Of a DNA stretch of 26,564 bases, positions 7,877 to 14,592 are shown piece by piece (position 1 is the stretch's first letter; the number at the start of each line of letters is the position of its first letter). Origin of the DNA: Verrucomicrobiota bacterium (GTDB taxonomy: Bacteria; Verrucomicrobiota; Verrucomicrobiia; Chthoniobacterales; UBA10450); the NCBI GenBank assembly GCA_003219115.1, contig QHPN01000079.1, positions 1 to 26,564 of the forward strand. The letters run 5' to 3'. The translations under genes and the position numbers were made by a program. A model generated the notes under the pieces. It saw only the letters and a program-made list of their open reading frames with translations. It was not told the DNA's origin and did not search any database.

Positions 7877-7977
7877 CTTTGCAGATTTGCACTCGGCGAT
7901 TAGGGATTGCGGACACGATCACGTTTCTCCACGGGCGTCTGGTGCACGCGCTGCCGACACAGGCGACCATCGACGTA
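7877..7977 (+). pseudogene. Truncated, diverged duplicate of the ruvA leader and first 21 codons
   Basis: These 101 bases align without gaps to 8138-8238, the leader and start of intact ruvA, at about 80% identity (20 differences). The leader word GCGATTAGGGATTGCGGAC, containing the AGGGA ribosome binding site, is identical. In the coding part nearly all changes are at third codon positions and silent: both copies read ITFLHGRL-x-HALPTQATIDV. The start codon is ACG here against GTG in the intact gene. The copy stops where a family D element begins. This is the remnant of a second, once functional ruvA allele. Confidence 0.8.
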
Positions 7978-8117
7978 GCTGCGACGCCCGCGTCGCAGTA
8001 GGTGAAGGTGGCGCGCTCACCGCCAGTAGCGTCCCAAAGCAACAACCAGTCGCTGAAACTTGGAGCCAGCGCGGCGGGGGGCGCGCACACTTCCGTCGAC
8101 GAGGGCGTCGCCGCTAC
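7975..8117. repeat. Inverted-repeat element, family D
   Basis: A 143-bp segment has imperfect 21-bp terminal inverted repeats with 2 mismatches. The left end starts GTAGCTGCGACGCCC (7975) and the right end, read on the minus strand from 8117, starts GTAGCGGCGACGCCC. It lies exactly between the truncated and the intact ruvA copies and has no coding capacity. No clear target-site duplication is seen. Confidence 0.55.
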
Positions 8118-8175
8118 TCTTGTACTGCGAATTGTTGCTTTGCAGATTCCTACGGCGCGATTAGGGATTGCGGAC

Positions 8176-8790
8176 GTGATTACTTTTCTTCATGGCCGAC
8201 TCGCGCATGCGCTGCCGACGCAGGCGACCATCGATGTCGGTGGTGTCGGCTACGAGGTTTTTATCCCGCTTTCGAGTTACGATAAATTACCGGCAGTCGG
8301 TCAGCCGATCGAGATTCTCACCCACCTGCACGTCCGCGAGGACGCACAGATTCTCTATGGATTCATGACGGCGCTGGAACGCGATCTCTTTCGATTGCTC
8401 GTCAATCATGTCAGCGGCATCGGGCCGAAACTGGCGTTGGCGGTGTTGAGCGGGATGAGTGTTAACAACTTCAAGGCTGCGGTGGTGAATAACGACGTTA
8501 CTTCGCTTTCGAAAATCAGCGGTGTTGGGAAAAAAACGGCGGAGCGAATGGTACTCGAGCTGAAGGACAGAGTCGGGGTGGCGGCGGCGTGGGAAGCGGC
8601 GAGCGCGGCGCATGCGCCAACGCCGGAACAGGAACAGGCGAACGAAGCCGTGCTAGCGTTGATCGCGCTCGGCTACAAGCAGGTCGATGCCCACAAATTG
8701 GTGCGCGATCTACAGGAACGCGAAGGCGCGGGGAAATCGGCCGAGGAACTGGTGAAGATGGCGCTGAAACGGATGGCCGCTGGAAGATAG
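8176..8790 (+). CDS. ruvA: Holliday junction branch migration complex subunit RuvA
   Basis: RuvA binds the four-way junction as a tetramer and recruits the RuvB motor during recombination and repair. The 204-residue protein has the N-terminal OB domain (ITFLHGRLAHALPTQATIDVGGVGYEVFIPLS), the tandem helix-hairpin-helix region (LVNHVSGIGPKLALAVLSGM and SKISGVGKKTAERMVLELKD), an acidic, alanine-rich linker and the C-terminal RuvB-binding domain (ALIALGYKQVDAHKLV). The start is taken as GTG at 8176, because AGGGA (8163-8167) lies 8 bases before it and the protein then has the family's normal length. The frame stays open 58 codons upstream, but that part is repeat sequence. No ruvB or ruvC is in the window. 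Confidence 0.95.
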   Translation: MITFLHGRLAHALPTQATIDVGGVGYEVFIPLSSYDKLPAVGQPIEILTHLHVREDAQILYGFMTALERDLFRLLVNHVSGIGPKLALAVLSGMSVNNFKAAVVNNDVTSLSKISGVGKKTAERMVLELKDRVGVAAAWEAASAAHAPTPEQEQANEAVLALIALGYKQVDAHKLVRDLQEREGAGKSAEELVKMALKRMAAGR

Positions 8791-8813
8791 GAAGCAACAA
8801 ACAACAAACACAG

Positions 8814-8890
8814 AACATCGAACGCCGAACAGTCGAACTCGGAATTCCGCATTCGGCGTTGGACGTTCGGCGTTCGGCGTTCGACGTTTG
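8814..8890. repeat. Period-7 repeat arranged as a large palindrome
   Basis: Heptamer-like units (AACATCG, AACGCCG, AACAGTCG, AACTCGG) run into a central GGAATTCC (8841-8848). They are then mirrored by units of the opposite strand (CGTTGGA, CGTTCGG, CGTTCGG, CGTTCGA, CGTTTG). The array fills most of the gap between ruvA and the next gene and ends 8 bases before the ATG at 8899, so it should form a long RNA hairpin across that gene's leader. Confidence 0.75.
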
Positions 8891-8898
8891 CTTCGTAA

Positions 8899-10224
8899 AT
8901 GCTGGTTCAAAACGACAGGCTCACTACAATTCGGAACGCCTTGCCCAAAGAAGGCCTGTTCGCCGACAAGGACTGGCTGATCTCGCCGGAGGCATTTCCG
9001 ATCTCGGAAAAATTTGCCGATGAGCTTGAGCATCTCGGGCATCGTCTGTTCGTTTTTCAGCGCGCATGTAATCAGCTTTATCAACTGAGCGCACGGGGAA
9101 AACAGCCAGAGTGGATCGCAAAGTATTTGGATGCGGGGAAACCACCGGGGTTGATTGAGTTATCACGGCAGAAGATTTTTCGTAGTGAATTGCCACACGT
9201 TATTCGGCCCGATCTCATTCTGACGGAAAAGAATTATATCATTGCCGAGATCGATTCGGTGCCGGGCGGTATCGGACTGACCGCATGGCTAAATCAGACC
9301 TACTCCGCACTCGGTCAGGATGTGATTGGCGGCGAAACCGGAATGCTGAAGGGATTCCAGACGGTGTTGCCGAATGGAGGCGATATTCTGATTTCACGCG
9401 AATCGGCAATGTATCGGCCGGAGATGGAGTGGCTGGCGGGGCAATTGAATCAACGCCGAACGTCCAACATCCAACGTCCAACGCCCAATTGGCGGGTTCT
9501 TCCCGCGGAAACCTATAAGCTGGAAAACGGACGCGATATCTATCGATTCTTCGAATTATTTGATTTGCCGAATATTCCGAACATCGACGCAGTGCTGAAA
9601 GCCGCGGCTGAAGGAAGGGTGCAGATCACGCCGCCGATCAAACCGTTTCTGGAAGAGAAGATGTGGTTCGCGCTTTTCTGGCTGAAGCCGCTGCGGGAGT
9701 TCTGGCGGCGCGAGCTGGGCGAGAAATATTTTCTGAAACTACAGGAAGTCATTCCCTATACCTGGCTGCTCGATCCAACGCCGTTGCCACAACACGCGGT
9801 TATTCCGCGACTGGAGATTCACGATTGGCACGAGGCAGCCAAGTTCAGCCAGAAAGAGCGCGACTTGCTTTTGAAAGTGAGCGGATTTTCACCGCTCGGT
9901 TGGGGCAGCCGCGGCGTCGCCCTTGGCGCTGACCAGCCGCATTCGGATTGGCAAAAACGAATCGAACACGCACTGGATAATTTCGCGGTGCAGCCAACGA
10001 TCTTGCAGCAGTTCCACAAAGGAAAGCAGTTCGAACACCAATACTACGAAGGCGAGGAACTACGGACGTTAAAAGGCCGGATCCGGCTGTGTCCGTACTT
10101 CTTTGTGGAAGCCGATCGGGTGCAGATGCGCGGTGCCCTAACGACAATTGTGCCAGCAGACAAAAAACTGATTCACGGAATGCGGGACGGCATCATGGTG
10201 CCGACGGGAATATCAAAATCCTAG
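8899..10224 (+). CDS. Uncharacterised protein, possibly ATP-grasp-like
   Basis: I do not recognise this 441-residue soluble protein as a named family. Its central part (YIIAEIDSVPGGIGLT, residues 113-127) and its C-terminal part resemble ATP-grasp enzymes. The C-terminal features are a Lys (326) followed by the glycine-rich WGSRGVALG, the words PTILQQF, basic RIRLCPYFFV and a closing IHGMRDGIMVP. The order suggests a permuted ATP-grasp of the glutathionylspermidine-synthase-like kind, but this is inference. Residues about 184-197 (NQRRTSNIQRPTPN) come from a period-7 DNA repeat inserted in frame. The ATG at 8899 has no ribosome binding site and directly follows a palindromic repeat. The gene lies 108 bases after ruvA and could be co-transcribed with it. 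Confidence 0.6.
   Translation: MLVQNDRLTTIRNALPKEGLFADKDWLISPEAFPISEKFADELEHLGHRLFVFQRACNQLYQLSARGKQPEWIAKYLDAGKPPGLIELSRQKIFRSELPHVIRPDLILTEKNYIIAEIDSVPGGIGLTAWLNQTYSALGQDVIGGETGMLKGFQTVLPNGGDILISRESAMYRPEMEWLAGQLNQRRTSNIQRPTPNWRVLPAETYKLENGRDIYRFFELFDLPNIPNIDAVLKAAAEGRVQITPPIKPFLEEKMWFALFWLKPLREFWRRELGEKYFLKLQEVIPYTWLLDPTPLPQHAVIPRLEIHDWHEAAKFSQKERDLLLKVSGFSPLGWGSRGVALGADQPHSDWQKRIEHALDNFAVQPTILQQFHKGKQFEHQYYEGEELRTLKGRIRLCPYFFVEADRVQMRGALTTIVPADKKLIHGMRDGIMVPTGISKS
9451..9485. repeat. Period-7 repeat tract inside the ATP-grasp-like gene
   Basis: Five heptamers (CAACGCC, GAACGTC, CAACATC, CAACGTC, CAACGCC) are read in frame as part of QRRTSNIQRPTP. The tract is flanked by CAATTG on both sides (9442-9447 and 9486-9491), a possible short duplication. 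Confidence 0.85.
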
Positions 10225-10265
10225 CAGGTTGTTGAGAAATGTTGTCGGAATCCCCCGTTAGCCGA

Positions 10266-10288
10266 AGCGACGGTCATTGACCGCCGCT
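10266..10288. repeat. Hairpin between the ATP-grasp-like and MFS genes
   Basis: AGCGACGGTCA is followed by a near-perfect complement, TGACCGCCGCT, giving an 11-bp stem with one mismatch and a one-base spacer. There is no T tract. It may be a factor-dependent stop or a repeat remnant. Confidence 0.35.
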
Positions 10289-10379
10289 GGCAATATTGGC
10301 GCGGGTTTTCACCAGGCTGTTAGAGATCGGAGTGACGAGGAAGCTTGTCCGCGTGTAGAATCTCCGCTGGTTGCGAGTG

Positions 10380-11810
10380 ATGTCGGCCGGCGAAACAATT
10401 GAATCGTATGTCCCTTCACGGCTAGATGGTTTGCCGTGGAGCCGATGGCATTGGTTGATTGTTGTTGCGCTCGGCGCAACCTGGATTCTCGATGGTCTCG
10501 AAGTGACGCTGGCCGGCGCACTCGGCGGCATCCTTACCCGGCCGGATACTTTGGGCCTGACTTCGATCGAGGTCGGCGCCAGCGCCACGTATTACCTGAC
10601 CGGCGCCGTGATCGGCGCGCTCCTCTTTGGATATGGGGCAGACCGATTCGGTCGAAAGAAATTATTCTTCATCACGGTGGCGGTTTACCTTTTCGGAACG
10701 GCGTTAAGCGCCTTCTCCTGGAATTTTGCAAGTTACGCCATTTTTCGTGCTCTGACGGGTGCGGGCATTGGCGGTGAGTACGCAGCTATTAACTCGGCCA
10801 TTGACGAACTCATCCCGGCACGGGTCCGCGGGCGCGTGGATCTCATGATCAATGGTTCCTATTGGGTCGGTGCGGCGCTGGGCGCAATCGGAACGTTGAT
10901 AGTGCTCGATCCTCAGCGATTACCAGTGTGGTTAGGCTGGCGGTGCGCTTTTGGGATTGGCGCCACCCTAGGACTGGCGGTGATCTTCTTCCGGCAATGG
11001 ATCCCGGAGAGTCCGCGCTGGTTGATGATCCACGGCCGTAATCACGAGGCGGAACAGATTGTGACGGAGGTCGAACGCTTGGTGGAAAGCACGGCGCGTG
11101 AGGAGCGAAGTGCAATGTTCCAGACGCGGATTCGGACGCGAACGCACACACCATGGCGTGAGATTTGGAACGCGATCGTTCACGAACATCGGCGGCGTTC
11201 AGTGCTCGGCTTTGTCCTGATGCTTACTCAGGCATTCTTCTACAACGCGATCTTTTTCACCTATGCGCTGGTGTTAATGAAGTTTTACAAGGTGGCGGAG
11301 CAGGATGTTGGCGGTTACCTGCTGCCGTTCGCCCTCGGGAACGTGCTTGGACCGATCGTGCTCGGGCACCTCTTCGACACGGTTGGGCGCAAGAAGATGA
11401 TTGCCATCACTTACGCGCTAGCCGGACTTTTCTTGGCACTAACGGGATGGCTCTTTTACGCCGGTCTGCTCACGGCCCAGACGCAGACGCTGGCGTGGTC
11501 GATCATTTTCTTCATCGCCTCCGCTGCCGCCAGCTCCGGCTATCTTACGGTGAGCGAAATATTCCCGTTGGAAATCCGCGCTCTAGCCATCGCCATCTTC
11601 TATGCAATCGGCACACTGGCCGGCGGAGTGGGCGCACCGATCCTTTTTGGCTGGCTGATCGGGACCGGATCAAGCACGGCGTTGTTTGCGGGTTATCTAG
11701 TAGGCGCCAGCCTAATGATGGTTGGCGCGTTGACCGAAGTTTTGATCGGGGTGCCGGCCGAACAAAAATCGCTCGAGCATATTGCTGCGCCGCTATCGAG
11801 TCGATTCTGA
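10380..11810 (+). CDS. MFS transporter, sugar/metabolite:proton symporter type
   Basis: The 476-residue protein shows twelve hydrophobic segments in two halves. The classic MFS motif GYGADRFGRKK follows helix 2, GAGIGGEYAAINSAIDELIPARVRGR spans helix 4 and its loop, and PESPRWLM precedes the central cytoplasmic loop. The second-half repeat GHLFDTVGRKK is also present. These place it in the sugar-porter/metabolite:H+ symporter branch (related to SV2-like and aromatic-acid carriers); the substrate cannot be read. The frame opens at a TTG (10371) and GTG (10377), but ATG at 10380 is the most likely start and gives a normal N-terminal tail. Its stop lies 7 bases from the end of thpR on the other strand. 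Confidence 0.82.
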   Translation: MSAGETIESYVPSRLDGLPWSRWHWLIVVALGATWILDGLEVTLAGALGGILTRPDTLGLTSIEVGASATYYLTGAVIGALLFGYGADRFGRKKLFFITVAVYLFGTALSAFSWNFASYAIFRALTGAGIGGEYAAINSAIDELIPARVRGRVDLMINGSYWVGAALGAIGTLIVLDPQRLPVWLGWRCAFGIGATLGLAVIFFRQWIPESPRWLMIHGRNHEAEQIVTEVERLVESTAREERSAMFQTRIRTRTHTPWREIWNAIVHEHRRRSVLGFVLMLTQAFFYNAIFFTYALVLMKFYKVAEQDVGGYLLPFALGNVLGPIVLGHLFDTVGRKKMIAITYALAGLFLALTGWLFYAGLLTAQTQTLAWSIIFFIASAAASSGYLTVSEIFPLEIRALAIAIFYAIGTLAGGVGAPILFGWLIGTGSSTALFAGYLVGASLMMVGALTEVLIGVPAEQKSLEHIAAPLSSRF

Positions 11811-11817
11811 CGGCGAC

Positions 11818-12366
11818 TTATTCACGACAAGCCACGCTGAGCTCAAGCGTGTGGATCGGACCGGCGACGGTGAGTTTGCTCGAATAGAGTCGGAATTCCT
11901 CGACGTGGATCATGCCGACGTCGTAGTCACGATATTTCTTGAGGAAGGATTTCATCAGCGCCGGCGAGATTCCGCGGGCGCGCGCGATGGTGAAATGGGG
12001 TGTCCAGGCGCGCTCTTCGATCGGAAGATTACAAGCGAGGGCGGCTTCGTTCACCCGCTTGTGCAATTGAAAAAGGTGTGGATGGGCGTGGCCGACTCCA
12101 ATCCAAAGGATGTGAGGCACCCCCTTTTTTGAAAATGTTCCAAGCCCAGTAACGGGAAGAAAAAATGCCTTTAAGGATATCGCCGCGAGTTTTTCTTTCA
12201 GCACATCAGCGGTTGGCGGTTCGACCGCGGCGAAAAAGGCGAGCGTGAGGTGAATTTGCTGCGGCGGAAGGAAAATCAGGCCGCGATAATGGGGATCGAG
12301 TGCGGCGAGAGCCTCTGCGATTTGGTCGGGCAAGTCGATGGCAATGAAGAGTCGCTGAGGGTTCAT
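11818..12366 (-). CDS. thpR: RNA 2',3'-cyclic phosphodiesterase ThpR
   Basis: ThpR (formerly 2'-5' RNA ligase LigT) opens 2',3'-cyclic phosphate ends of RNA. The 182-residue protein has both HxTx catalytic motifs of the 2H phosphoesterase superfamily: HLTL with His39/Thr41 and HFTI with His124/Thr126. The family N-terminus MNPQRLFIAIDLP is present. Length and motif spacing are normal. It is the last member of a minus-strand series after rpoZ and smpB, but a 239-base gap holding a palindromic repeat separates it from smpB, so it may have its own promoter. A second, different 2H protein is encoded at 22761-23294. Confidence 0.92.
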   Translation of the reverse strand: MNPQRLFIAIDLPDQIAEALAALDPHYRGLIFLPPQQIHLTLAFFAAVEPPTADVLKEKLAAISLKAFFLPVTGLGTFSKKGVPHILWIGVGHAHPHLFQLHKRVNEAALACNLPIEERAWTPHFTIARARGISPALMKSFLKKYRDYDVGMIHVEEFRLYSSKLTVAGPIHTLELSVACRE

Positions 12367-12396
12367 GAAATTAAGTTACGCGGTGCAGCGAGAAAA

Positions 12397-12520
12397 TCCG
12401 GGGAGCGCACGCGCCCTCGCGTGCACGCTGCGGCGCCTCGCCGCAGTGCTTTTGGGAAGGAAAAGTTCGCGACGGCGGGGGCGCCGTCGCCAGCACGCGA
12501 GGGTGCGTGCGCTCCCCGGA
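12397..12520. repeat. MITE-like palindromic element, family A copy 3
   Basis: The 124-bp unit has 28-bp terminal arms with one mismatch (12397-12424, starting TCCGGGGAGCGCACGC, and 12493-12520). It also has the internal hairpin CTGCGGCG-CCT-CGCCGCAG (12428-12446) and the same internal word AAAAGTTCGCGAC as copy 1. It lies in the gap between smpB and thpR. Confidence 0.8.
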
Positions 12521-12605
12521 AGATTTTAGGCGGCGCAGCCGCATTTTTTTAACATCGCTCGACGGAGCGATCGATCCACCCAAAATCAGCCCTGCGCCGC
12601 TCCAA

Positions 12606-13067
12606 TTAGCCGTGTTTGCGATTGAAGCGTGCGACTTCGCGGGCGGTTTCGCGATCCATGGCGCGTTTTTTCAAATCGGCGCGTTTATCGCGCGCGACTT
12701 TTCCCTGGGCGACACCGAGCTCGGCCTTCAGCTTGCCGTTTTTCCAATGCAGATTGAGAAGGACGAGCGCGCGGCCGCCGACCTGGGTTTCGCCGTAGAG
12801 TTTGTCGATCTCGGCGCGATGGAGCAAAAGCTTGCGGACTCGTTTGGCGGCGGGAAATTCGTGACTGGCGCGTTCGTACGGCTGGATGTCGGCGTTGTAG
12901 AGGAAAGCTTCACCATTCTCAATCCGTGCGAAGGCATCGCTGATGTTGGCCTTGCCGGCACGGATCGATTTGACCTCGCTGCCTTTGAGCTCGATTCCCG
13001 CTTCGTAGCGATCGAGAATGTGAAAGTCGCGCAGCGCTTTACGGTTTAAAATCGTCTCGGCAGTCAT
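12606..13067 (-). CDS. smpB: SsrA-binding protein SmpB
   Basis: SmpB binds tmRNA and delivers it to stalled ribosomes for trans-translation. The 153-residue protein has the family's OB-fold core (NRKALRDFHILDRYEAGIEL, then GSEVKSIRAGKANISDAFARI, then FLYNADIQPYERAS) and the basic C-terminal tail (GKVARDKRADLKKRAMDRETAREV) that inserts into the empty mRNA channel. Length is typical. The ATG at 13067 lies 23 bases after the rpoZ stop, so the two are probably co-transcribed. No tmRNA gene (ssrA) was recognised in the window. Confidence 0.96.
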   Translation of the reverse strand: MTAETILNRKALRDFHILDRYEAGIELKGSEVKSIRAGKANISDAFARIENGEAFLYNADIQPYERASHEFPAAKRVRKLLLHRAEIDKLYGETQVGGRALVLLNLHWKNGKLKAELGVAQGKVARDKRADLKKRAMDRETAREVARFNRKHG

Positions 13068-13090
13068 GACCGAGCGATGTCAGCGAAATA

Positions 13091-13306
13091 TCAAGCGCCG
13101 TCGGCAGACGCGTTCTGCTCTTCGAAGGTGAGTTTGCCGGCGATGATTTCCTTCAGAGCGATATCGGTGAGAGAAGCGCGCGGGCCGACCTCGACCATCG
13201 GCCGGTGGCCGAGGCCAAGCTGACGGACACGCTTGGAGACCACGTTGATGAGCAGTTGCGGATTGGGAATGATCTGGCTGGCTTCCTGCAAGAGTTGAGT
13301 CGTCAT
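13091..13306 (-). CDS. rpoZ: DNA-directed RNA polymerase omega subunit
   Basis: The omega subunit helps fold and stabilise the beta' subunit of RNA polymerase. The 71-residue product starts MTTQLLQEASQIIPNPQLL, continues INVVSKRVRQLGLGHRPMVE, and contains the typical LTDIALKEIIAGKLTFE segment. The frame is open upstream to 13534, but that part has no family similarity and a normal omega begins near the ATG at 13306, so I choose that start. The gene directly precedes smpB on the same strand. No strong ribosome binding site is seen at the chosen start. Confidence 0.87.
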   Translation of the reverse strand: MTTQLLQEASQIIPNPQLLINVVSKRVRQLGLGHRPMVEVGPRASLTDIALKEIIAGKLTFEEQNASADGA

Positions 13307-13454
13307 AATGCGCAAGGTGTGGACGGCACCGGTCGTTTTCGCCGGGAATTGCAGAATCGTCGGCACGCTGGACGAAATAGGACTGGGAAAAAGACGAGAG
13401 CCGAGCATCGCGACGATAACGAAACTCAAAATGTGGGAAGTTGACACCTCCTTG

Positions 13455-13662
13455 TCAAACGATTTCTGCAAAGCCGACGAGTAAACGGCGCCTGCTGTCG
13501 GGATCCTCGACGTAATGGGCAATCCGAAGATCAACGATATTACCCCACGTATCTGAGCGCGAGAGTTGATGGATTCGGCATTACCTTAACTAATTCAAGT
13601 GCTGTTACCGCGGAATCGCCCGCGCGATAGACGAGAAAACGTGGGACATATTCTTTCGTCAT
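13455..13662 (-). pseudogene. Possible decayed gene fragment with a frameshift
   Basis: Read on the minus strand from an ATG at 13662, the frame gives MTKEYVPRFLVYRAGDSAVT and ends at 13540. Dropping one G of a GGGG run (near 13543-13546) lets it continue as NIVDLRIAHYVEDPDSRRR to a stop at 13455. The composition looks protein-like, and DLRIAHYVED resembles DFRIASYVED at the very end of the pilus-like protein at 15250-16884. I cannot name a family. It may be chance. Confidence 0.25.
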
Positions 13663-14054
13663 AACCGCTGGGCCGAACAACGGTGTTCTTCTTGGATTCC
13701 CCTATCAAGTACGCGAAGTAGTCGGCTCAGTGGCGTATTAGCGACTAGAAATCACGGGCATTCGCTTACCTTAGTCAGGCGCCTCCTTCGAGCCAGCCTC
13801 TATCTAATTTGGCCACCTCGTCTTACAACATGGCTTTACAGATTTCGTCATGCGATGGGTGTTCCAATCAAGCCCCCGATTGGTCCAAAATCGTCGATGC
13901 CCGCATCAAAAACCTGACCAACCAGCACAGTCGCGTTGCCTTTTAATCCACCGCGATATTGTGAAGTGGGCTTTGGGCGTTTTCGGGCAACGCTAAGTAC
14001 CTGATAAAAAGTGGATTAACATGGCGACCAGTGGACAATCGATGGCATTGTTGG

Positions 14055-14063
14055 TGCTATAAT
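14055..14063 (+). promoter_or_regulatory. Extended -10 promoter of the prepilin operon
   Basis: TGCTATAAT is a perfect extended -10 box (TGnTATAAT) ending 17 bases before the ATG at 14080. A TGGACA word (14032-14037) is 20 bases upstream, too far for a good -35 box, but extended -10 promoters do not need one. The predicted leader is only about 10 bases. Confidence 0.45.
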
Positions 14064-14079
14064 TTCCATAGAAACCGGA

Positions 14080-14592
14080 ATGAATACACAACTCAATCGA
14101 CCGCCATACGTTGATCGCACCGAACGTGGCACCACTCTAGTCGAGGTGATGGTGGCGGCCGTGCTCGTCGCCGTATTTTTTGCATCCATCTTCGAGCTCA
14201 ACGCCATGTGCCTTCGTTTCATCGACGCCAGCAAAGAATCCCTCGCTGCTCTGCAAAGCGTTCAAGATCGAAGTGAGATTTTGCGCAACCTCTCCTTCTC
14301 TGATTTGACCAATACCGCAGTTGTTCAAAACCTGATGGCGACTGCCGCCAATCCTGCACCGTTTTCGCAAAAGGCGATCGAAGTAGTCAAAATCAGCAAA
14401 TACCCGACTCCAAACGGAGTGACACAGTTTACCCGGTCTTCTAACGGCACCGTCGTCAACGACTCCGTAGCAACCGATCTAGGCACGCAATTAGTGAAAG
14501 TCGACGTCGCTGTTTCCTGGACGATGACGCTGGGCGGTCGTGCCCGAACCGAACAGACGAGCAGCATTGTTTCAAACGGAACAAAGAAATGA
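14080..14592 (+). CDS. Prepilin-like protein (type IV pilin/type II pseudopilin N-methylation motif)
   Basis: The 170-residue protein has a short basic leader ending at Gly17, then TTLVEVMVAAVLVAVFF. This is a classic class III signal in which prepilin peptidase cuts after Gly17, leaving Thr at +1 and the conserved Glu at +5 (residue 22). The rest is a helical spine and a small periplasmic domain (PilV/GspI-like architecture, inferred from order and size). It is the first gene of a three-gene unit; its stop codon overlaps the next start (ATGA). Such minor pilins initiate or cap a pilus or secretion pseudopilus. No pilus motor, platform or peptidase gene is in the window. Confidence 0.82.
   Translation: MNTQLNRPPYVDRTERGTTLVEVMVAAVLVAVFFASIFELNAMCLRFIDASKESLAALQSVQDRSEILRNLSFSDLTNTAVVQNLMATAANPAPFSQKAIEVVKISKYPTPNGVTQFTRSSNGTVVNDSVATDLGTQLVKVDVAVSWTMTLGGRARTEQTSSIVSNGTKK

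Larger units (their letters stand above)
7614..8175. other. Repeat-built gap between the glycosyltransferase gene and ruvA
   Basis: This 562-base gap contains no intact gene. It is assembled from an unremarkable 100-base lead-in, family A copy 2 (7715-7814), a 62-base spacer, a truncated copy of the ruvA leader and first codons (7877-7977), a family D inverted-repeat element (7975-8117) and the functional ruvA leader. The long open frame running from 8002 into ruvA is a by-product of stop-poor repeat sequence. Confidence 0.7.
13307..14079. other. Gap between rpoZ and the prepilin operon, with gene-like debris
   Basis: No intact gene of normal length was found in these 773 bases. On the minus strand there are two protein-like fragments: 13455-13662, joined only by a frameshift, and 13848-14015, without a start codon. 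On the plus strand a 38-codon frame (13830-13946, starting MALQISSCDGCSN) overlaps the second fragment. A perfect TTGACA-N6-TGTCAA palindrome (13441-13458) lies 135 bases upstream of rpoZ and could supply a -35 box on the minus strand, but no good -10 box follows it. Confidence 0.5.

Noticed and set aside
8002..8175. 58-codon N-terminal extension of RuvA in the same open frame
   Set aside because: It consists of the family D repeat and leader sequence; a GTG with a good ribosome binding site at 8176 gives a normal RuvA.
6630..9485. Heptamer arrays as a CRISPR array
   Set aside because: Units are 7 bases, without spacers of constant length, and no cas genes are present.
12250..12552. 100-codon plus-strand frame over the thpR start and family A copy 3
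   Set aside because: Antisense to thpR and made of repeat sequence; no protein features.
13307..13534. 76-residue N-terminal extension of RpoZ
   Set aside because: No similarity to omega subunits, and a competing frame reads better there; the ATG at 13306 gives the family length.
13830..13946. 38-codon plus-strand frame starting MALQISSCDGCSN
   Set aside because: No ribosome binding site, no recognisable family, and it overlaps an equally protein-like minus-strand fragment; not listed as a gene.
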